Source: Lysobacter capsici
GTDB taxonomy: Bacteria > Pseudomonadota > Gammaproteobacteria > Xanthomonadales > Xanthomonadaceae
Length of the DNA stretch: 64,000 bases
Assembly: GCF_018732085.1 (NCBI RefSeq)
Contig: NZ_CP076103.1
Coordinates: 2,604,001 to 2,668,000, forward strand
Direction of reading: 5' to 3'
A program made the translations under genes and the position numbers. This document shows positions 19,254 to 27,962 of the stretch, piece by piece. Under the pieces are notes generated by a model that did no database searches, was not told where the DNA came from, and saw only the letters and a list, made by a program, of their open reading frames with translations. Within the stretch, counting starts at the first letter, position 1, and each line of letters begins with the position of its first letter.

Positions 19254-21014
19254 TTGAACAGAGAATGGATACTTCAGAGCCGGGACACGCGCCGCCGGTT
19301 TGACAATTCCACATGGGTTCCGTTGCGAGCGTCGGAGACGCGTGAGGAGGGGCGCGGCGACGTGAAAGATGTCGGCTACGTGAGCGAATACTTTGGCTGC
19401 GGATCTGTCGCATTTCCTCCGCAGAACCGTGAGGAGGCAGAGCGCTTCCGGTGGGGTGAAATAGGGATTAGTCATAGCGCGCGTCCGAACGCCTACGAAG
19501 ATGGGCACTACTCCCCCGTGGAGGAGTTCCAGTACAACGATAAGCAGCCTTTAGGGGTCGAGCTCGTGTACGAGCACGATCAACCTGTGATTGGTGGCAG
19601 ACAGTGGATGCTCAGTCCAGACCTGATTATCGCCCTTCGCCTGGTGAGGATTGGTAATAGTTGGGTTCGGCCTGAGGAGGACTTTGTTGAGGTGGTTCGA
19701 GAAAAGGTAGATAAGGACGGAAGCCACACGTCCATCGAGATAAAGCGCGAGTTTCTCTTGGACTATTTGGCTGCCAGGGGCTTGGCATTAAAACTTTCGT
19801 ATTACCGCCAGCGCGTCGAGAACATCCCATCACTAATGGGAAGCGACTATGAAGGGCTCGCCGACATTGAGGATCAAAGGGACGGGGGGAGGTTCGAGCT
19901 CAGGATTCGCGAGCTAGACAACGTCTTTGGAGGGAGCTGGGCTTTATTTCGTTTTTGGAGGACGGACGTTGACCCCGACGAAGATGCGCCGGTGATGGGG
20001 CCTGAGCGTGATGACAATACAGAGTCCGAGCAGCGGGAGGGCCATCGAAGCGGATACGCCGGCGTCAGAGTCGAGGGAGAGTTTTGGCGGGACGAATGGA
20101 TCGATCACCAAGAGCGTAGCGTGCGCGTCAGAGGGGACGAGGATTCAGCACGTCCCCATTTCATTGCGGAAACTGACGGAACTCGCATAGCTTCCCGTGA
20201 TCTGAACCACGAGGATATCGGTCGATGGCTCTGGTTCCGTCCAGGCGTCGTGAATCAGCTACTGGCGCGTCGAGGCTTTACTTTAAAATGGTACACCGAG
20301 CAGACGGGGGCGATCATTTCTACATCCGGTTATCAGACGCATTTCGGAGTCAATTCAGCAGACTTAATCACTGTGTACGCTTACGACATTGCCAAGTTGC
20401 CTACTTGGGAGCAGCACGTCTGGGCATCTCATAACGTTGCACCGGATGGGAAGGTTTCTGCCGAACTCTTAATGTCCCAAGTCGAGGCGAAGCCTGCCTC
20501 AACAGACGCATTCGAGGAGCTGCTATTCAAAACGATGCGACTGCTTGAGCATAGCTTCAAGAGCAAGTATGGCTTCGCTCTCTTTACTCATGAGTTAGAT
20601 GAGGAAGAGGCAACGAAGATTGTCTCAAGATTTGTCAGTGCTGATCGAGCAACGCTGCTCCGCCTTGCAAAGGAGCTGATTCGCGTGTTTTCAGACAGGC
20701 TTAATGTGCGTGAGCTCCGTAAGATTTCCACTCATGCTGAAAAAGAGAAGCTTGGGTCTAACAAACTTCTTCAAGACTTGCTTGCTCAGAAGGTCGGCGT
20801 CGATAAGGCTCGCAGTGTATTTGGCGTGATCGCTGGGGTGTATGACATGAGGGTAGCGGATGCGCATCCGACTAGCGACACGATTGCCGATGCTTTGGCC
20901 TTGGCTCGGATCGATACAAGTCAGTCCTTCCTCGGGCAAGGGCAACAACTCATCTACAACTTTGGCAGCACACTCTGGCTAATCGGTAAGCTTATATTTG
21001 ACGAAGACGAGTGA
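19254..21014 (+). CDS. Island protein of unknown function, 586 aa
   Basis: A TTG start with TAGGA about 8 bases upstream. The product is large, acidic and soluble, without membrane segments. I do not recognise a family. The N-terminal half alternates aromatic- and charge-rich segments. Two similar-looking modules contain SPDLIIALRLVRIGNSWVRPEED and IASRDLNHEDIGRWLWFRPG, each preceding a hydrophobic LLDYLAARGLALKLSYYR or NQLLARRGFTLKWYTEQTG segment, which suggests an internal duplication. The C-terminal 150 residues are helical and resemble an ApeA/HEPN-like bundle in pattern only (DAFEELLFKTMRLLEHSF to RVADAHPTSDTIADAL). GC is far below the host. Location beside att sites suggests a defence or accessory role; that is inference. 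Confidence 0.82.
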   Translation: MNREWILQSRDTRRRFDNSTWVPLRASETREEGRGDVKDVGYVSEYFGCGSVAFPPQNREEAERFRWGEIGISHSARPNAYEDGHYSPVEEFQYNDKQPLGVELVYEHDQPVIGGRQWMLSPDLIIALRLVRIGNSWVRPEEDFVEVVREKVDKDGSHTSIEIKREFLLDYLAARGLALKLSYYRQRVENIPSLMGSDYEGLADIEDQRDGGRFELRIRELDNVFGGSWALFRFWRTDVDPDEDAPVMGPERDDNTESEQREGHRSGYAGVRVEGEFWRDEWIDHQERSVRVRGDEDSARPHFIAETDGTRIASRDLNHEDIGRWLWFRPGVVNQLLARRGFTLKWYTEQTGAIISTSGYQTHFGVNSADLITVYAYDIAKLPTWEQHVWASHNVAPDGKVSAELLMSQVEAKPASTDAFEELLFKTMRLLEHSFKSKYGFALFTHELDEEEATKIVSRFVSADRATLLRLAKELIRVFSDRLNVRELRKISTHAEKEKLGSNKLLQDLLAQKVGVDKARSVFGVIAGVYDMRVADAHPTSDTIADALALARIDTSQSFLGQGQQLIYNFGSTLWLIGKLIFDEDE

Positions 21015-21020
21015 TCGAGA

Positions 21021-21095
21021 TGAATCGCCCAGGCATCTGTAGACAGTCGTCGGCTGTTTTACAGCTAAGAGATGTCCACTATGCCGGGCGATTCA
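21021..21095. repeat. Inverted repeat after the 586-aa gene
   Basis: TGAATCGCCCAGGCAT at 21021-21036 pairs with ATGCCGGGCGATTCA at 21081-21095 (one unpaired base). The enclosed 44 bases hold a smaller ACAG/CTGT hairpin. It could end transcription of the 586-aa gene, though there is no T tract. Confidence 0.5.
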
Positions 21096-21190
21096 CCGGG
21101 CTGCGCTGGTCAGCGCAGACGGTCGGGAAGGCTGAGAGCTGCGGCCGTGTAGCCCGCCGCTACGATCGCGCCAACAGCGCCGGCGCTGCG

Positions 21191-22300
21191 CTATTTGTCG
21201 ATTCGAAAGGGCCGGCAGCGAACAAGAGGGTTCTCTCGCACGTATTTAGCTCGGACGATCCCAGCGCCGGTGCCCGTATCGAACGCTCTACCTCTCGGCC
21301 GCCACCGCAGAAAGCTTGGCCACCCGGCTGGGTGACGCTGAATGGCTGAATATTTGATTAGCGCTTCGCGATCGTTTTCCGCGTCGCGAGCTGGCACGAC
21401 CTTATAGGTTTTCGTCCCATTCTTTTCGCTGTGTAGAACCGCGTACTCATACTTCCATAACTCTTGAGCGCGTTGCTCCGCGAAGCGATCAAACGCTAAA
21501 GGAATCCAATCAAAACTGTGGTGCGACGAAAAGTAAACGTTTGATCGACAATTTAGAATCTGATGCTCATTGATCGCATCGATGTCGCATGCCCGAGTGA
21601 CGTCCACCCAACCATTTCGATCGTCCACTTTGTAAACGTCGGCATCATAGAAGATCAACGCTATATGAGGGGTTAGCGGAAGGAACAAAATGGCTCCGGC
21701 GGATCCGATTCCAAACGCCACGTGCTGTGCGCGTTTGTCCAGAATATGGAGCTTACTGGTGACCGCGGCCGGATTGTCGGAGGTAATGAAGGGGGTTTGG
21801 GTTTGATTGCGTACAAATACATGCTGCAGATCCGTCGCGTGCTCGTAGGCCTTGGCGAAGAGACTGAGAGGAATCAGGACCCACTTGTTACCGGGTGGGG
21901 CTTCAGCAAGCTGAGGTATTTCGAAGATGCTCGCTGCGCGCAAGCTGAGCTGCTTTGCTTCTTCTTCGGCTGCTTCGGTCCGAGCCCACTGGACCGCCCA
22001 GAAGAGTCTGAGCCAAGCAACGGTTTGGCGTGACACAGACTCCCGGCTGGCGGAAGCGCCGACCAGTTCCTGGACTAAGGTGCCATAGCGACCCTCAAGC
22101 TCTTTGAGGTTGTCCTCTAAGGCTACGTCGCCGGCTTCGCCGTAGAAATAGTCGCGGGAGCACTGATGTTTCGTAGGTGCGTTGTGAATGATGCGCTGGC
22201 TGCCGGAGTTGTAAAGGCTGATCGCCAGCCCTTCACCTTGAACCGAGAAAGGCTTCAGGTGGACTCTCGGGACGAAATGCTGATTTTTGAACGCTGGCAT
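21191..22300 (-). CDS. DUF4238 domain protein
   Basis: A 369-residue soluble protein with the family N-terminus KNQHFVPRVHLKPFS and the conserved FITSDNPAAV motif in the middle, which make the DUF4238 assignment firm. Biochemical function is unknown. Members are frequent in mobile and defence-associated loci. It is convergent with the 586-aa gene. GC content is below the host average. The C-terminal 40 residues (PSFLRWRPRGRAFDTGTGAGI) are Arg-rich and unlike the rest, possibly a junction-derived extension. Confidence 0.88.
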   Translation of the reverse strand: MPAFKNQHFVPRVHLKPFSVQGEGLAISLYNSGSQRIIHNAPTKHQCSRDYFYGEAGDVALEDNLKELEGRYGTLVQELVGASASRESVSRQTVAWLRLFWAVQWARTEAAEEEAKQLSLRAASIFEIPQLAEAPPGNKWVLIPLSLFAKAYEHATDLQHVFVRNQTQTPFITSDNPAAVTSKLHILDKRAQHVAFGIGSAGAILFLPLTPHIALIFYDADVYKVDDRNGWVDVTRACDIDAINEHQILNCRSNVYFSSHHSFDWIPLAFDRFAEQRAQELWKYEYAVLHSEKNGTKTYKVVPARDAENDREALIKYSAIQRHPAGWPSFLRWRPRGRAFDTGTGAGIVRAKYVRENPLVRCRPFRIDK

Positions 22301-22484
22301 GCCTAGCCTTGCCCTGGACGCGTGAATACTAACGTGGATCCGGGCTCAGACCGGCCTCAATCACTGTGGATGTGTCCCGCTAAGTCACTGATTCATAAGC
22401 CACACGTGGCGATCTTGCCCGGCGACCAACTAGGACTCTGAACGGCCGCCTGTGCTGCAGCGTAATTCGGGGGTTAAGCAGGTG

Positions 22485-22501
22485 TCCCCGTGGGGACGCC
22501 A
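22485..22501 (+). repeat. Attachment-site core, copy 2
   Basis: TCCCCGTGGGGACGCCA, identical to the 3' end of tRNA-Glu. The 22 bases before it (AATTCGGG..TTAA..AGG) match those before copy 3, so the right ends of the two elements are related. No tRNA can be folded around it. Confidence 0.9.
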
Positions 22502-22512
22502 GATGTAAAGAT

Positions 22513-22540
22513 AAAGCCCTGATTTTTCAGGGCTTTTTTC
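22513..22540 (+). terminator. Terminator after attachment copy 2
   Basis: Stem AAGCCCTGA/TCAGGGCTT with a T-rich loop, followed by TTTT. Pairs of this kind follow each attachment copy. Confidence 0.85.
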
Positions 22541-22544
22541 TTTT

Positions 22545-23228
22545 TTAATTCGGGATTTTTTTCGGATCGGTTCCAGCGAAAATTGTTTTCGCCTTCCGGC
22601 GATTTGCTTTGCTTCTTCTGTTGCCCTCAGTCCAGCGTCGCCAATTCTCGAAACGCCACCTTGCCGCGCGACACTTCGGCCAGCAACAACTTCCCACCGT
22701 CGGCTCACCGGGATTGTCGCGTCTAACAGCGTGTACCTGATCCCGTGCTAGGGCCTCTATCTCTGACAGATTGGAGAGGTTCGATACCTTGCGGCCCGGG
22801 TCAGGCGCAATTCGGCACGTCACTTCCGTCGTTTCAAACTCGTCCTTCGCCGATTGGCGTCGAGCGGCCAAGCAGACGGGTTGCCCGCGCGTGTTGGACC
22901 ATCCGAGCAAAACAACTTCATGTCCTACTGCGGCCGCTTCCCATTTGTTTGCTTCGGCCATCTGTAGGTAGCCCGCCGTTGCCTCGGCCAACCGGCGGCG
23001 CCAAGACTCCAAGAGCGAGTCGAAATCTTGTTCGGGTGTCAGGAAGCAGTTCAAAAACACATGCGCTAGAAAGCTGAGTTCACCACGACAGGCGATAACC
23101 GCGCTGTGGTGTGCAAGGGACACCATCTTGCTTTGTTGGAAACTGTGGTCACCCGCAACGGATCGACTGTTGGTGTCGACGCAAAGCCAGGCGATGCCGT
23201 CTCCAACTACCACGTTAAGTAAGCTCAT
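22545..23228 (-). pseudogene. Frameshifted island protein, possible Ntn-hydrolase-like N-terminus
   Basis: The N-terminal 180 residues (SLLNVVVGDGIAWLCVDTNSR, SKMVSLAHHSAVIACRGEL, EVVLLGWSNTRG) have the strand pattern of proteasome-like or Ntn-hydrolase-like proteins; this is tentative. After EPTVG the frame becomes Trp/Arg-rich and runs to 22545. Adding one base there restores a natural ending, KLLLAEVSRGKVAFRELATLD, and a stop at 22627. A single-base deletion in a G run (near 22693), a sequencing error or a slippage event are the options. The gene is divergent from the OLD-type ATPase gene with about 200 bases between. Confidence 0.65.
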
Positions 23229-23426
23229 AAGCCCCCCCGGTCTGCCTAGTGCATGGACTCTATCGGGGAACCGCGGTGCTCGCCCAGGGGGGCAAGAGGG
23301 GGCTCATGCGCGCAACCGGGCCGCAGTGATAGGCTAGAAACGTTTCCGCAAGCCTAGGGTGAGTAAGGCGGGCGGACACGTCCAGACATCTCTACGCGAC
23401 TATCGCGATCACGGAAGGGGGAAGTC

Positions 23427-25442
23427 GTGATTCTTGTAACTGCATTTGTTGGGCCGTTCCGCTCTATCAATTCACGGCAGGAAATTGAGATCGACGAGAA
23501 GGTGACTGTGCTCGTCGGCATGAACGAAGCTGGCAAGACGGTCTTTCTGAAAGCTCTTGAGAAGGCGCGCGATGCTTTGGGCGCTGAGGACTTTGAGCCG
23601 ACGGAAGATTATCCGAGAAAGGATCTAACCGCCTACCTAAAGCGACATGCCAGCACGCCGGATTTAGCGGTCAAATTGGTATACCAACTGACCAATGCGG
23701 AGGTTGATGACATCAACCAACAGTTGGGCATTCGGATACCGCACGGTTGGAAGTTTGCCATCGATCATAAGTACGACAATGGGAAGATGATCGATTTGAC
23801 GATCGATTCGCAGATCGATCAGGCGCCTGCCGTTGCTGCCCTTGCGAAGTTTCCTGGATTGAGCGACCCGGCAGCCTCTGCCGTGAAGACCGCGAAAACC
23901 GTGTCAGCCGCAACGGCGAAATTGGCTGCGGTAGAGACGCGGAACGAAGCAGACGAATCCTTGCTTCAGCAGCTCAATACGAGAGCAGCGAAGCTGGCTA
24001 AAACCAATTGGACAGATGTTCTTTCATTGGAAGTTTGGCGCCTGCTGTCAAAGAAGGTGCCAAGTTTCCTTTACTTCAGCGACTACGACCTCCTCCCTGG
24101 CAAGCTGAATTTGAAGGATTTGGCTAATCGAACGGCCGCTGCGAAAGCTGATGCCGCGCAAAAACACCAAGTGAAGCCTCAGCATAAGGCTGTTCTTGCT
24201 TTGTTGAGGATGGCTGATGTTGAGGTTTCTGAGTTCTCGGGGAATACCAGCTACGAAGTGCTCAAGTCCAAAGTAGAGGCGGTTTCAATCAGTCTCACGG
24301 ATCAGGTTCTGGAGTTTTGGAAGCAGAACGAAGACTTAGAGGTTGAGGTCGACATCAGGTCCGACCCGACGGACGAACCACCATTCAATGATGGTCCTAA
24401 CCTCTATTTGCGAATAAAGAATCGGCGCCATCGTGGAGTAACTACCCCGTTCGACCAGCGAAGCCGCGGTTTTATTTGGTTTTTTAGTTTCCTCGTCTGG
24501 TTTGATAGCGTCCAACACCAGCTCAATGCGGCGGGTGAACCTGAAAGTGCTCCGCTGATTCTGCTCTTGGATGAACCAGGACTAGCCCTCCATGCGTTGG
24601 CGCAGGCCGATTTCCTGCGCTATATCGATTCGCTGTCTAACCAGCACCAAGTTATCTACACAACGCACTCGCCCTTCATGGTGCATTCGGATCGCTTGGA
24701 GCAGGTGCGAGTTGTGGAGGATCGAGCGACCGTTGGAACCGTCATATCCAAGAACATGGCTGGATATGACGATCGAACAATATTTCCGCTTCAGGCAGCA
24801 CTCGGATGGACCCTTGCTCAGAATCTCTTCATAGGCAAATACAACTTGCTAGTCGAGGGACCTTCTGAGCTGGCCTACTTGAAGGCAATGTCTGCGTTCG
24901 TGGAGGCATCAGGCGGGAAAGGGCTGTCTGACAAGATCACGATCGTCCCGGCGGACGGACTTACCAACGTTGCCACCTTTATCCTCCTGCTCGGAGCGAA
25001 TGGCTTGCAGTTTGCCGTTCTGCACGATTATTCCGGGGGGCCGGAGCAGAAGTTGGAATCGCTTATCCGTAACAAGCTTCTTGAAAAGAAGGCTGTCTTT
25101 AATGCATCGCAGTTCCGGGAGGCTGAGAATCCGGGCCAGGACACAGTGCCAAGCGATATAGAGGATCTATTCTCTCCCTCGATCTATTTGGGCTGCTTTA
25201 ACAAGGCATACGCGAAGGAGCTCAGTAGTCCATTGCTTGAGAGCGAACTTGAGTCGGGAAGTCGAATCGTCCAACGAATCGAACGTGCGCTGCAGAAGCG
25301 AGGTGAAAAGGTTCGACCCTCGGGTGGCTTTAATCACTACTTGGTAGCGTCAACCTTCGCCGCCTCGCCGCCTGCTTTGGACGACCAAACACTGAAGCGA
25401 TTCGCGAATCTGTTTAAGGCGATCAGTTCCGTACTTAAGTGA
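23427..25442 (+). CDS. OLD-family ATP-dependent endonuclease (AAA ATPase plus TOPRIM)
   Basis: A 671-residue protein with a GTG start after AAGGGGGAAG. The ABC/SMC-type ATPase half has Walker A GMNEAGKT (31-38) and Walker B LILLLDEPG (Asp382, Glu383), followed by a switch His in YTTHSPFM. The TOPRIM half has LLVEGPSE (Glu477) and LHDYSGG (Asp534), the metal-binding acids of OLD nucleases. A helical insert of about 250 residues lies between Walker A and B. It has no GajB-like helicase or reverse transcriptase next to it, so it resembles a stand-alone class 1 OLD protein. Its place in a tRNA island with low GC supports a phage-defence role, by analogy with P2 Old. Confidence 0.9.
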   Translation: MILVTAFVGPFRSINSRQEIEIDEKVTVLVGMNEAGKTVFLKALEKARDALGAEDFEPTEDYPRKDLTAYLKRHASTPDLAVKLVYQLTNAEVDDINQQLGIRIPHGWKFAIDHKYDNGKMIDLTIDSQIDQAPAVAALAKFPGLSDPAASAVKTAKTVSAATAKLAAVETRNEADESLLQQLNTRAAKLAKTNWTDVLSLEVWRLLSKKVPSFLYFSDYDLLPGKLNLKDLANRTAAAKADAAQKHQVKPQHKAVLALLRMADVEVSEFSGNTSYEVLKSKVEAVSISLTDQVLEFWKQNEDLEVEVDIRSDPTDEPPFNDGPNLYLRIKNRRHRGVTTPFDQRSRGFIWFFSFLVWFDSVQHQLNAAGEPESAPLILLLDEPGLALHALAQADFLRYIDSLSNQHQVIYTTHSPFMVHSDRLEQVRVVEDRATVGTVISKNMAGYDDRTIFPLQAALGWTLAQNLFIGKYNLLVEGPSELAYLKAMSAFVEASGGKGLSDKITIVPADGLTNVATFILLLGANGLQFAVLHDYSGGPEQKLESLIRNKLLEKKAVFNASQFREAENPGQDTVPSDIEDLFSPSIYLGCFNKAYAKELSSPLLESELESGSRIVQRIERALQKRGEKVRPSGGFNHYLVASTFAASPPALDDQTLKRFANLFKAISSVLK

Positions 25443-25607
25443 CGAGACGCCACCAGCCCGGATGTTCGTTTTGCACGGATAGGCGGCTGGATCAGGTCGG
25501 CGGCATCGTCCTTAAGTTGCGCCGGATGCGATTCGGGCGCCCTTTTTTACCCGGAGAATGCAAATAGTTGATTTGTAACGCAATTCAATTCGGGACTTAA
25601 CGAGGGA
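25443..25607. other. Right end of element 2, no gene
   Basis: A short low-GC stretch between the OLD gene stop and attachment copy 3. It contains a weak hairpin (GGCGGCTGGATC region) and the AATTCGGG-TTAA-AGG motif shared with the end of element 1. Confidence 0.5.
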
Positions 25608-25624
25608 TCCCCGTGGGGACGCCA
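25608..25624 (+). repeat. Attachment-site core, copy 3 (attR of the island)
   Basis: TCCCCGTGGGGACGCCA again, with one more upstream base shared with the tRNA. High-GC host DNA resumes after it. Confidence 0.9.
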
Positions 25625-25628
25625 AATA

Positions 25629-25665
25629 GAATCAGGGCTCGGGAAACCGGGCCCTGATTTTTGCG
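25629..25665 (+). terminator. Probable original tRNA-Glu terminator
   Basis: Stem ATCAGGGCTCGG/CCGGGCCCTGAT (one wobble) with a GAAA loop, then TTTTT. Before the insertions this would have stood directly behind the tRNA CCA end. The remainder up to 26011 has no supported gene. Confidence 0.85.
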
Positions 25666-26011
25666 TTTCTGGTTTGTGCGTCGGAGTTTGCGCGCCTGAA
25701 AGTGCATCGCGCTTCAAGAAACGATTTGCATGCATCTGGTCCGCAGGACCGCGATGCTTCTCGCTTCTCGCGCGATAGCGATCCGATGCATCGGCTGCAT
25801 CAGTGTAACTACGACAAGAATCGGACCAATGCGATGCCTTCGCAACGGCGCGCCGTACAGCGCCAGATCCATTTCGCCCGATTAGGCAAATGCGCGTATT
25901 CGCCGCGTTGTCGCCTGCGATCGTTGCGACGCAGCGTGTTCGGATCGAACCCGCTTGCTAGCATCGTTTGCGCAGATACCACCACCGCGCGCGAGCAAGG
26001 ATCGAAACACG

Positions 26012-26848
26012 ATGAAATCAATCGAATGGATGTGTCGCGCCGCGTGCTTGATGGTGGCGATATGGCTCTGTGCAGGCACTGCGTACGCCGCCGAGCCCGA
26101 GCCGCACAAGCTCTACGAAACCTTCACCATCGAATCCAAAACGCTCGGCGAAACCCGACGGATCAACGTCTATGCGCCGCCGGGCTTCGATGCGAAGGCC
26201 AAGCGCAAGTACGCGGTGCTGTATATGCTCGACGGTGGCGTGAAGGAGGATTTCCCGCATCTGAGCAACGCGGTCGATCAGGCGATCGCCGCCGGACAGC
26301 TCGAGCCGGTGTTCGTGGTCGGGATCGAGAACACCCGGCGTGGGCGCGACATGACCGGGCCGACGCAGGTCGCCCAGGATCGCAAGATCGTGCCGGAGGT
26401 GGGCGGGTCGGCGCAGTTCCGCGCGTTTATCCGCGACGAGCTGATCCCGCAGTTCGAACGCAGGTTCCGCATCAACGGCCGGCGCGGCGTGATCGCCGAA
26501 TCGCTGGCGGGGTTGTTCGTGGTCGAGACTTTTTTGCTTGAGCCGGATCTGTTCGACACCTGGGTGGCGATCAGTCCCAGCCTGTGGTGGAACGATCGCG
26601 CGCTGCTGCATACGGCCACGGCGCGGCTGGACGCGATGCCCAGCAAGCGCAAATCGGCGCTGCTGCTGTATTCGGCCAACGAGGACAATATCGCGCCGGA
26701 AACCCAACAACTGGCGGACATGCTGAAGGCGCATGCGCCCGAGGGTTTGCGCTGGGATTACCGGCCCCGGCCGGACCTGCGCCACGGCACCATTTATCGC
26801 AGCGTCGAGGCCGAGGCGGTGCGTTGGGCGTTGCCAGTGCGCAAGTGA
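26012..26848 (+). CDS. Secreted alpha/beta-hydrolase esterase (esterase D / Fes-like)
   Basis: A 278-residue protein. A signal peptide (about 26 residues, ending AGTAYAA) directs it to the periplasm or outside. The mature enzyme matches the putative-esterase family used for acyl esters or siderophore esters: RINVYAPPGF, KYAVLYMLDGG, the nucleophile region VIAESLAGLFV (Ser in A-E-S-L-A, replacing the usual GHSLGG), LFDTWVAISPSLWW, and a late His in RHGTIY. The start is the ATG of MKSIEWM with AAGGA upstream; a longer frame from 25955 is unlikely. Substrate unknown. Confidence 0.88.
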   Translation: MKSIEWMCRAACLMVAIWLCAGTAYAAEPEPHKLYETFTIESKTLGETRRINVYAPPGFDAKAKRKYAVLYMLDGGVKEDFPHLSNAVDQAIAAGQLEPVFVVGIENTRRGRDMTGPTQVAQDRKIVPEVGGSAQFRAFIRDELIPQFERRFRINGRRGVIAESLAGLFVVETFLLEPDLFDTWVAISPSLWWNDRALLHTATARLDAMPSKRKSALLLYSANEDNIAPETQQLADMLKAHAPEGLRWDYRPRPDLRHGTIYRSVEAEAVRWALPVRK

Positions 26849-26977
26849 GCGGGCGCGCGGCGCCGCGCTGTCAGCGGTGAGCAGTGACCGAAACGATCGG
26901 TTGGATAAGGCGAGCCTTGGCCGCTCGCCCGCATGCGTGCAAGCGCGCCGGCCCGCGGGCCGTGCTCGCCTGTGCGA

Positions 26978-27694
26978 TCACTCGCCGGACTTCTGCGTCA
27001 ACATGCCGTTGTTGACCACGTCGATCACGCTGCTGAAGTTGCCGGTGAACCACGGCTTGCCCTTGCCTTCGCCGTAGAGGTCCATCGTGCCTTGCACGGT
27101 GCGGGTGCCGGCCTTGTCGAAGGAGTGCTGGAACTTGTCGAGCTGGGCGAGGAAGACCTCGGTGGTGAGCGAAGCGGGCGGGCCCTTGTCGGCCAGCAGC
27201 TCCTGCAGTCCGGCGCCGGGCACGGGCACCACGCATTCGTAGGTGACTTGGGTGATGCGCTGGCCTTCGGCGACGTCGTTGGCGCGTTCGCTGCTCGACA
27301 GGCTGCGGCACTTGGCCGAACCGGTGGCCTGGTTCTGGCGCTTCATCGCCGCGATCAGGCCGGCCTTGGCCTGCTTGGGATCGACCTTGGGCAGTTCCTG
27401 CATCAGGCCGGTGGCGATTTCCTCGAGCTGCTTGTCCAGGTTGGCCGGCGCATCGGTCACGGCCTGCACGTCGAGCGCGTCCTCGCCGTTGTAGGCGGGC
27501 TTGAGGTACTCGTTGAGGGTCTTGGTGGCGGCGACGTCCTGGTTCAGCGCGACGCGGATGTAGAGCTCGACCACCTGTTCGGGCGTCAGCGCGGTCGCAG
27601 CCGGCGCGGCGAAGGCGGGCGCGGCGTTCAGGCCGATCGCGGCCGAGCACAGCGCGGCGGCCAGGGCGGTGGGGCGGGTCCAGTGTCGAAGCAT
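26978..27694 (-). CDS. Periplasmic hypothetical protein, 238 aa
   Basis: The start is the ATG at 27694 preceded by AAGGAACGCACC; the longer open frame to 28054 overlaps non-coding sequence. The signal peptide is residues 1-30 (ending APAFAAP). The mature part begins TALTPEQVVELYIRVALNQD, contains two Cys (KCRSL and YECVVPVPG) that may form a disulfide, and ends NNGMLTQKSGE. No family is recognised. It lies downstream of the STM4011-type operon on the same strand, separated by 268 bases. Confidence 0.8.
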   Translation of the reverse strand: MLRHWTRPTALAAALCSAAIGLNAAPAFAAPAATALTPEQVVELYIRVALNQDVAATKTLNEYLKPAYNGEDALDVQAVTDAPANLDKQLEEIATGLMQELPKVDPKQAKAGLIAAMKRQNQATGSAKCRSLSSSERANDVAEGQRITQVTYECVVPVPGAGLQELLADKGPPASLTTEVFLAQLDKFQHSFDKAGTRTVQGTMDLYGEGKGKPWFTGNFSSVIDVVNNGMLTQKSGE

Positions 27695-27962
27695 GGTGCG
27701 TTCCTTGGCAGAAGGGAGTGTTGGTCTCGCAGGCGTGGCGCGCGCGGCGGTAGTGGCCGCGATGCCCGTCACCAGGGTGATGACGGACGAAGGCGACGGT
27801 TGCCGTACCGCGGCGGGTGCTTGCGACGGCCGTCGCTCGCGATGGCACGGGTCGATGCAGTCGTCGCGGGTACGCGCGCCGGCGCGCGCGGCCGAGCCGT
27901 CATCGTACAGATTGGCCGGCGATCGGGCGATGCAAGGGCTGGCGAACTCGGCGATCGGCGAG

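Larger units (their letters stand above)
18084..25607. mobile_element. Composite genomic island at tRNA-Glu (two tandem elements)
   Basis: About 7.5 kb of DNA of clearly lower GC content than the flanks, bounded by identical 17-base copies of the tRNA-Glu 3' end. An internal third copy at 22485 divides it into element 1 (18084-22501; recombinase remnant, 586-aa protein, DUF4238 protein) and element 2 (22502-25607; frameshifted protein with a possible Ntn-hydrolase-like N-terminus, and an OLD-type ATPase). No intact integrase is present. Each attachment copy is followed by its own hairpin terminator. The cargo is typical of phage-defence islands; that role is inferred. Confidence 0.88.

Noticed and set aside
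22485..22501. A second and third tRNA-Glu gene at 22485 and 25608
   Set aside because: Only the last 17 bases of the tRNA are present; no anticodon or D arm can be folded upstream.
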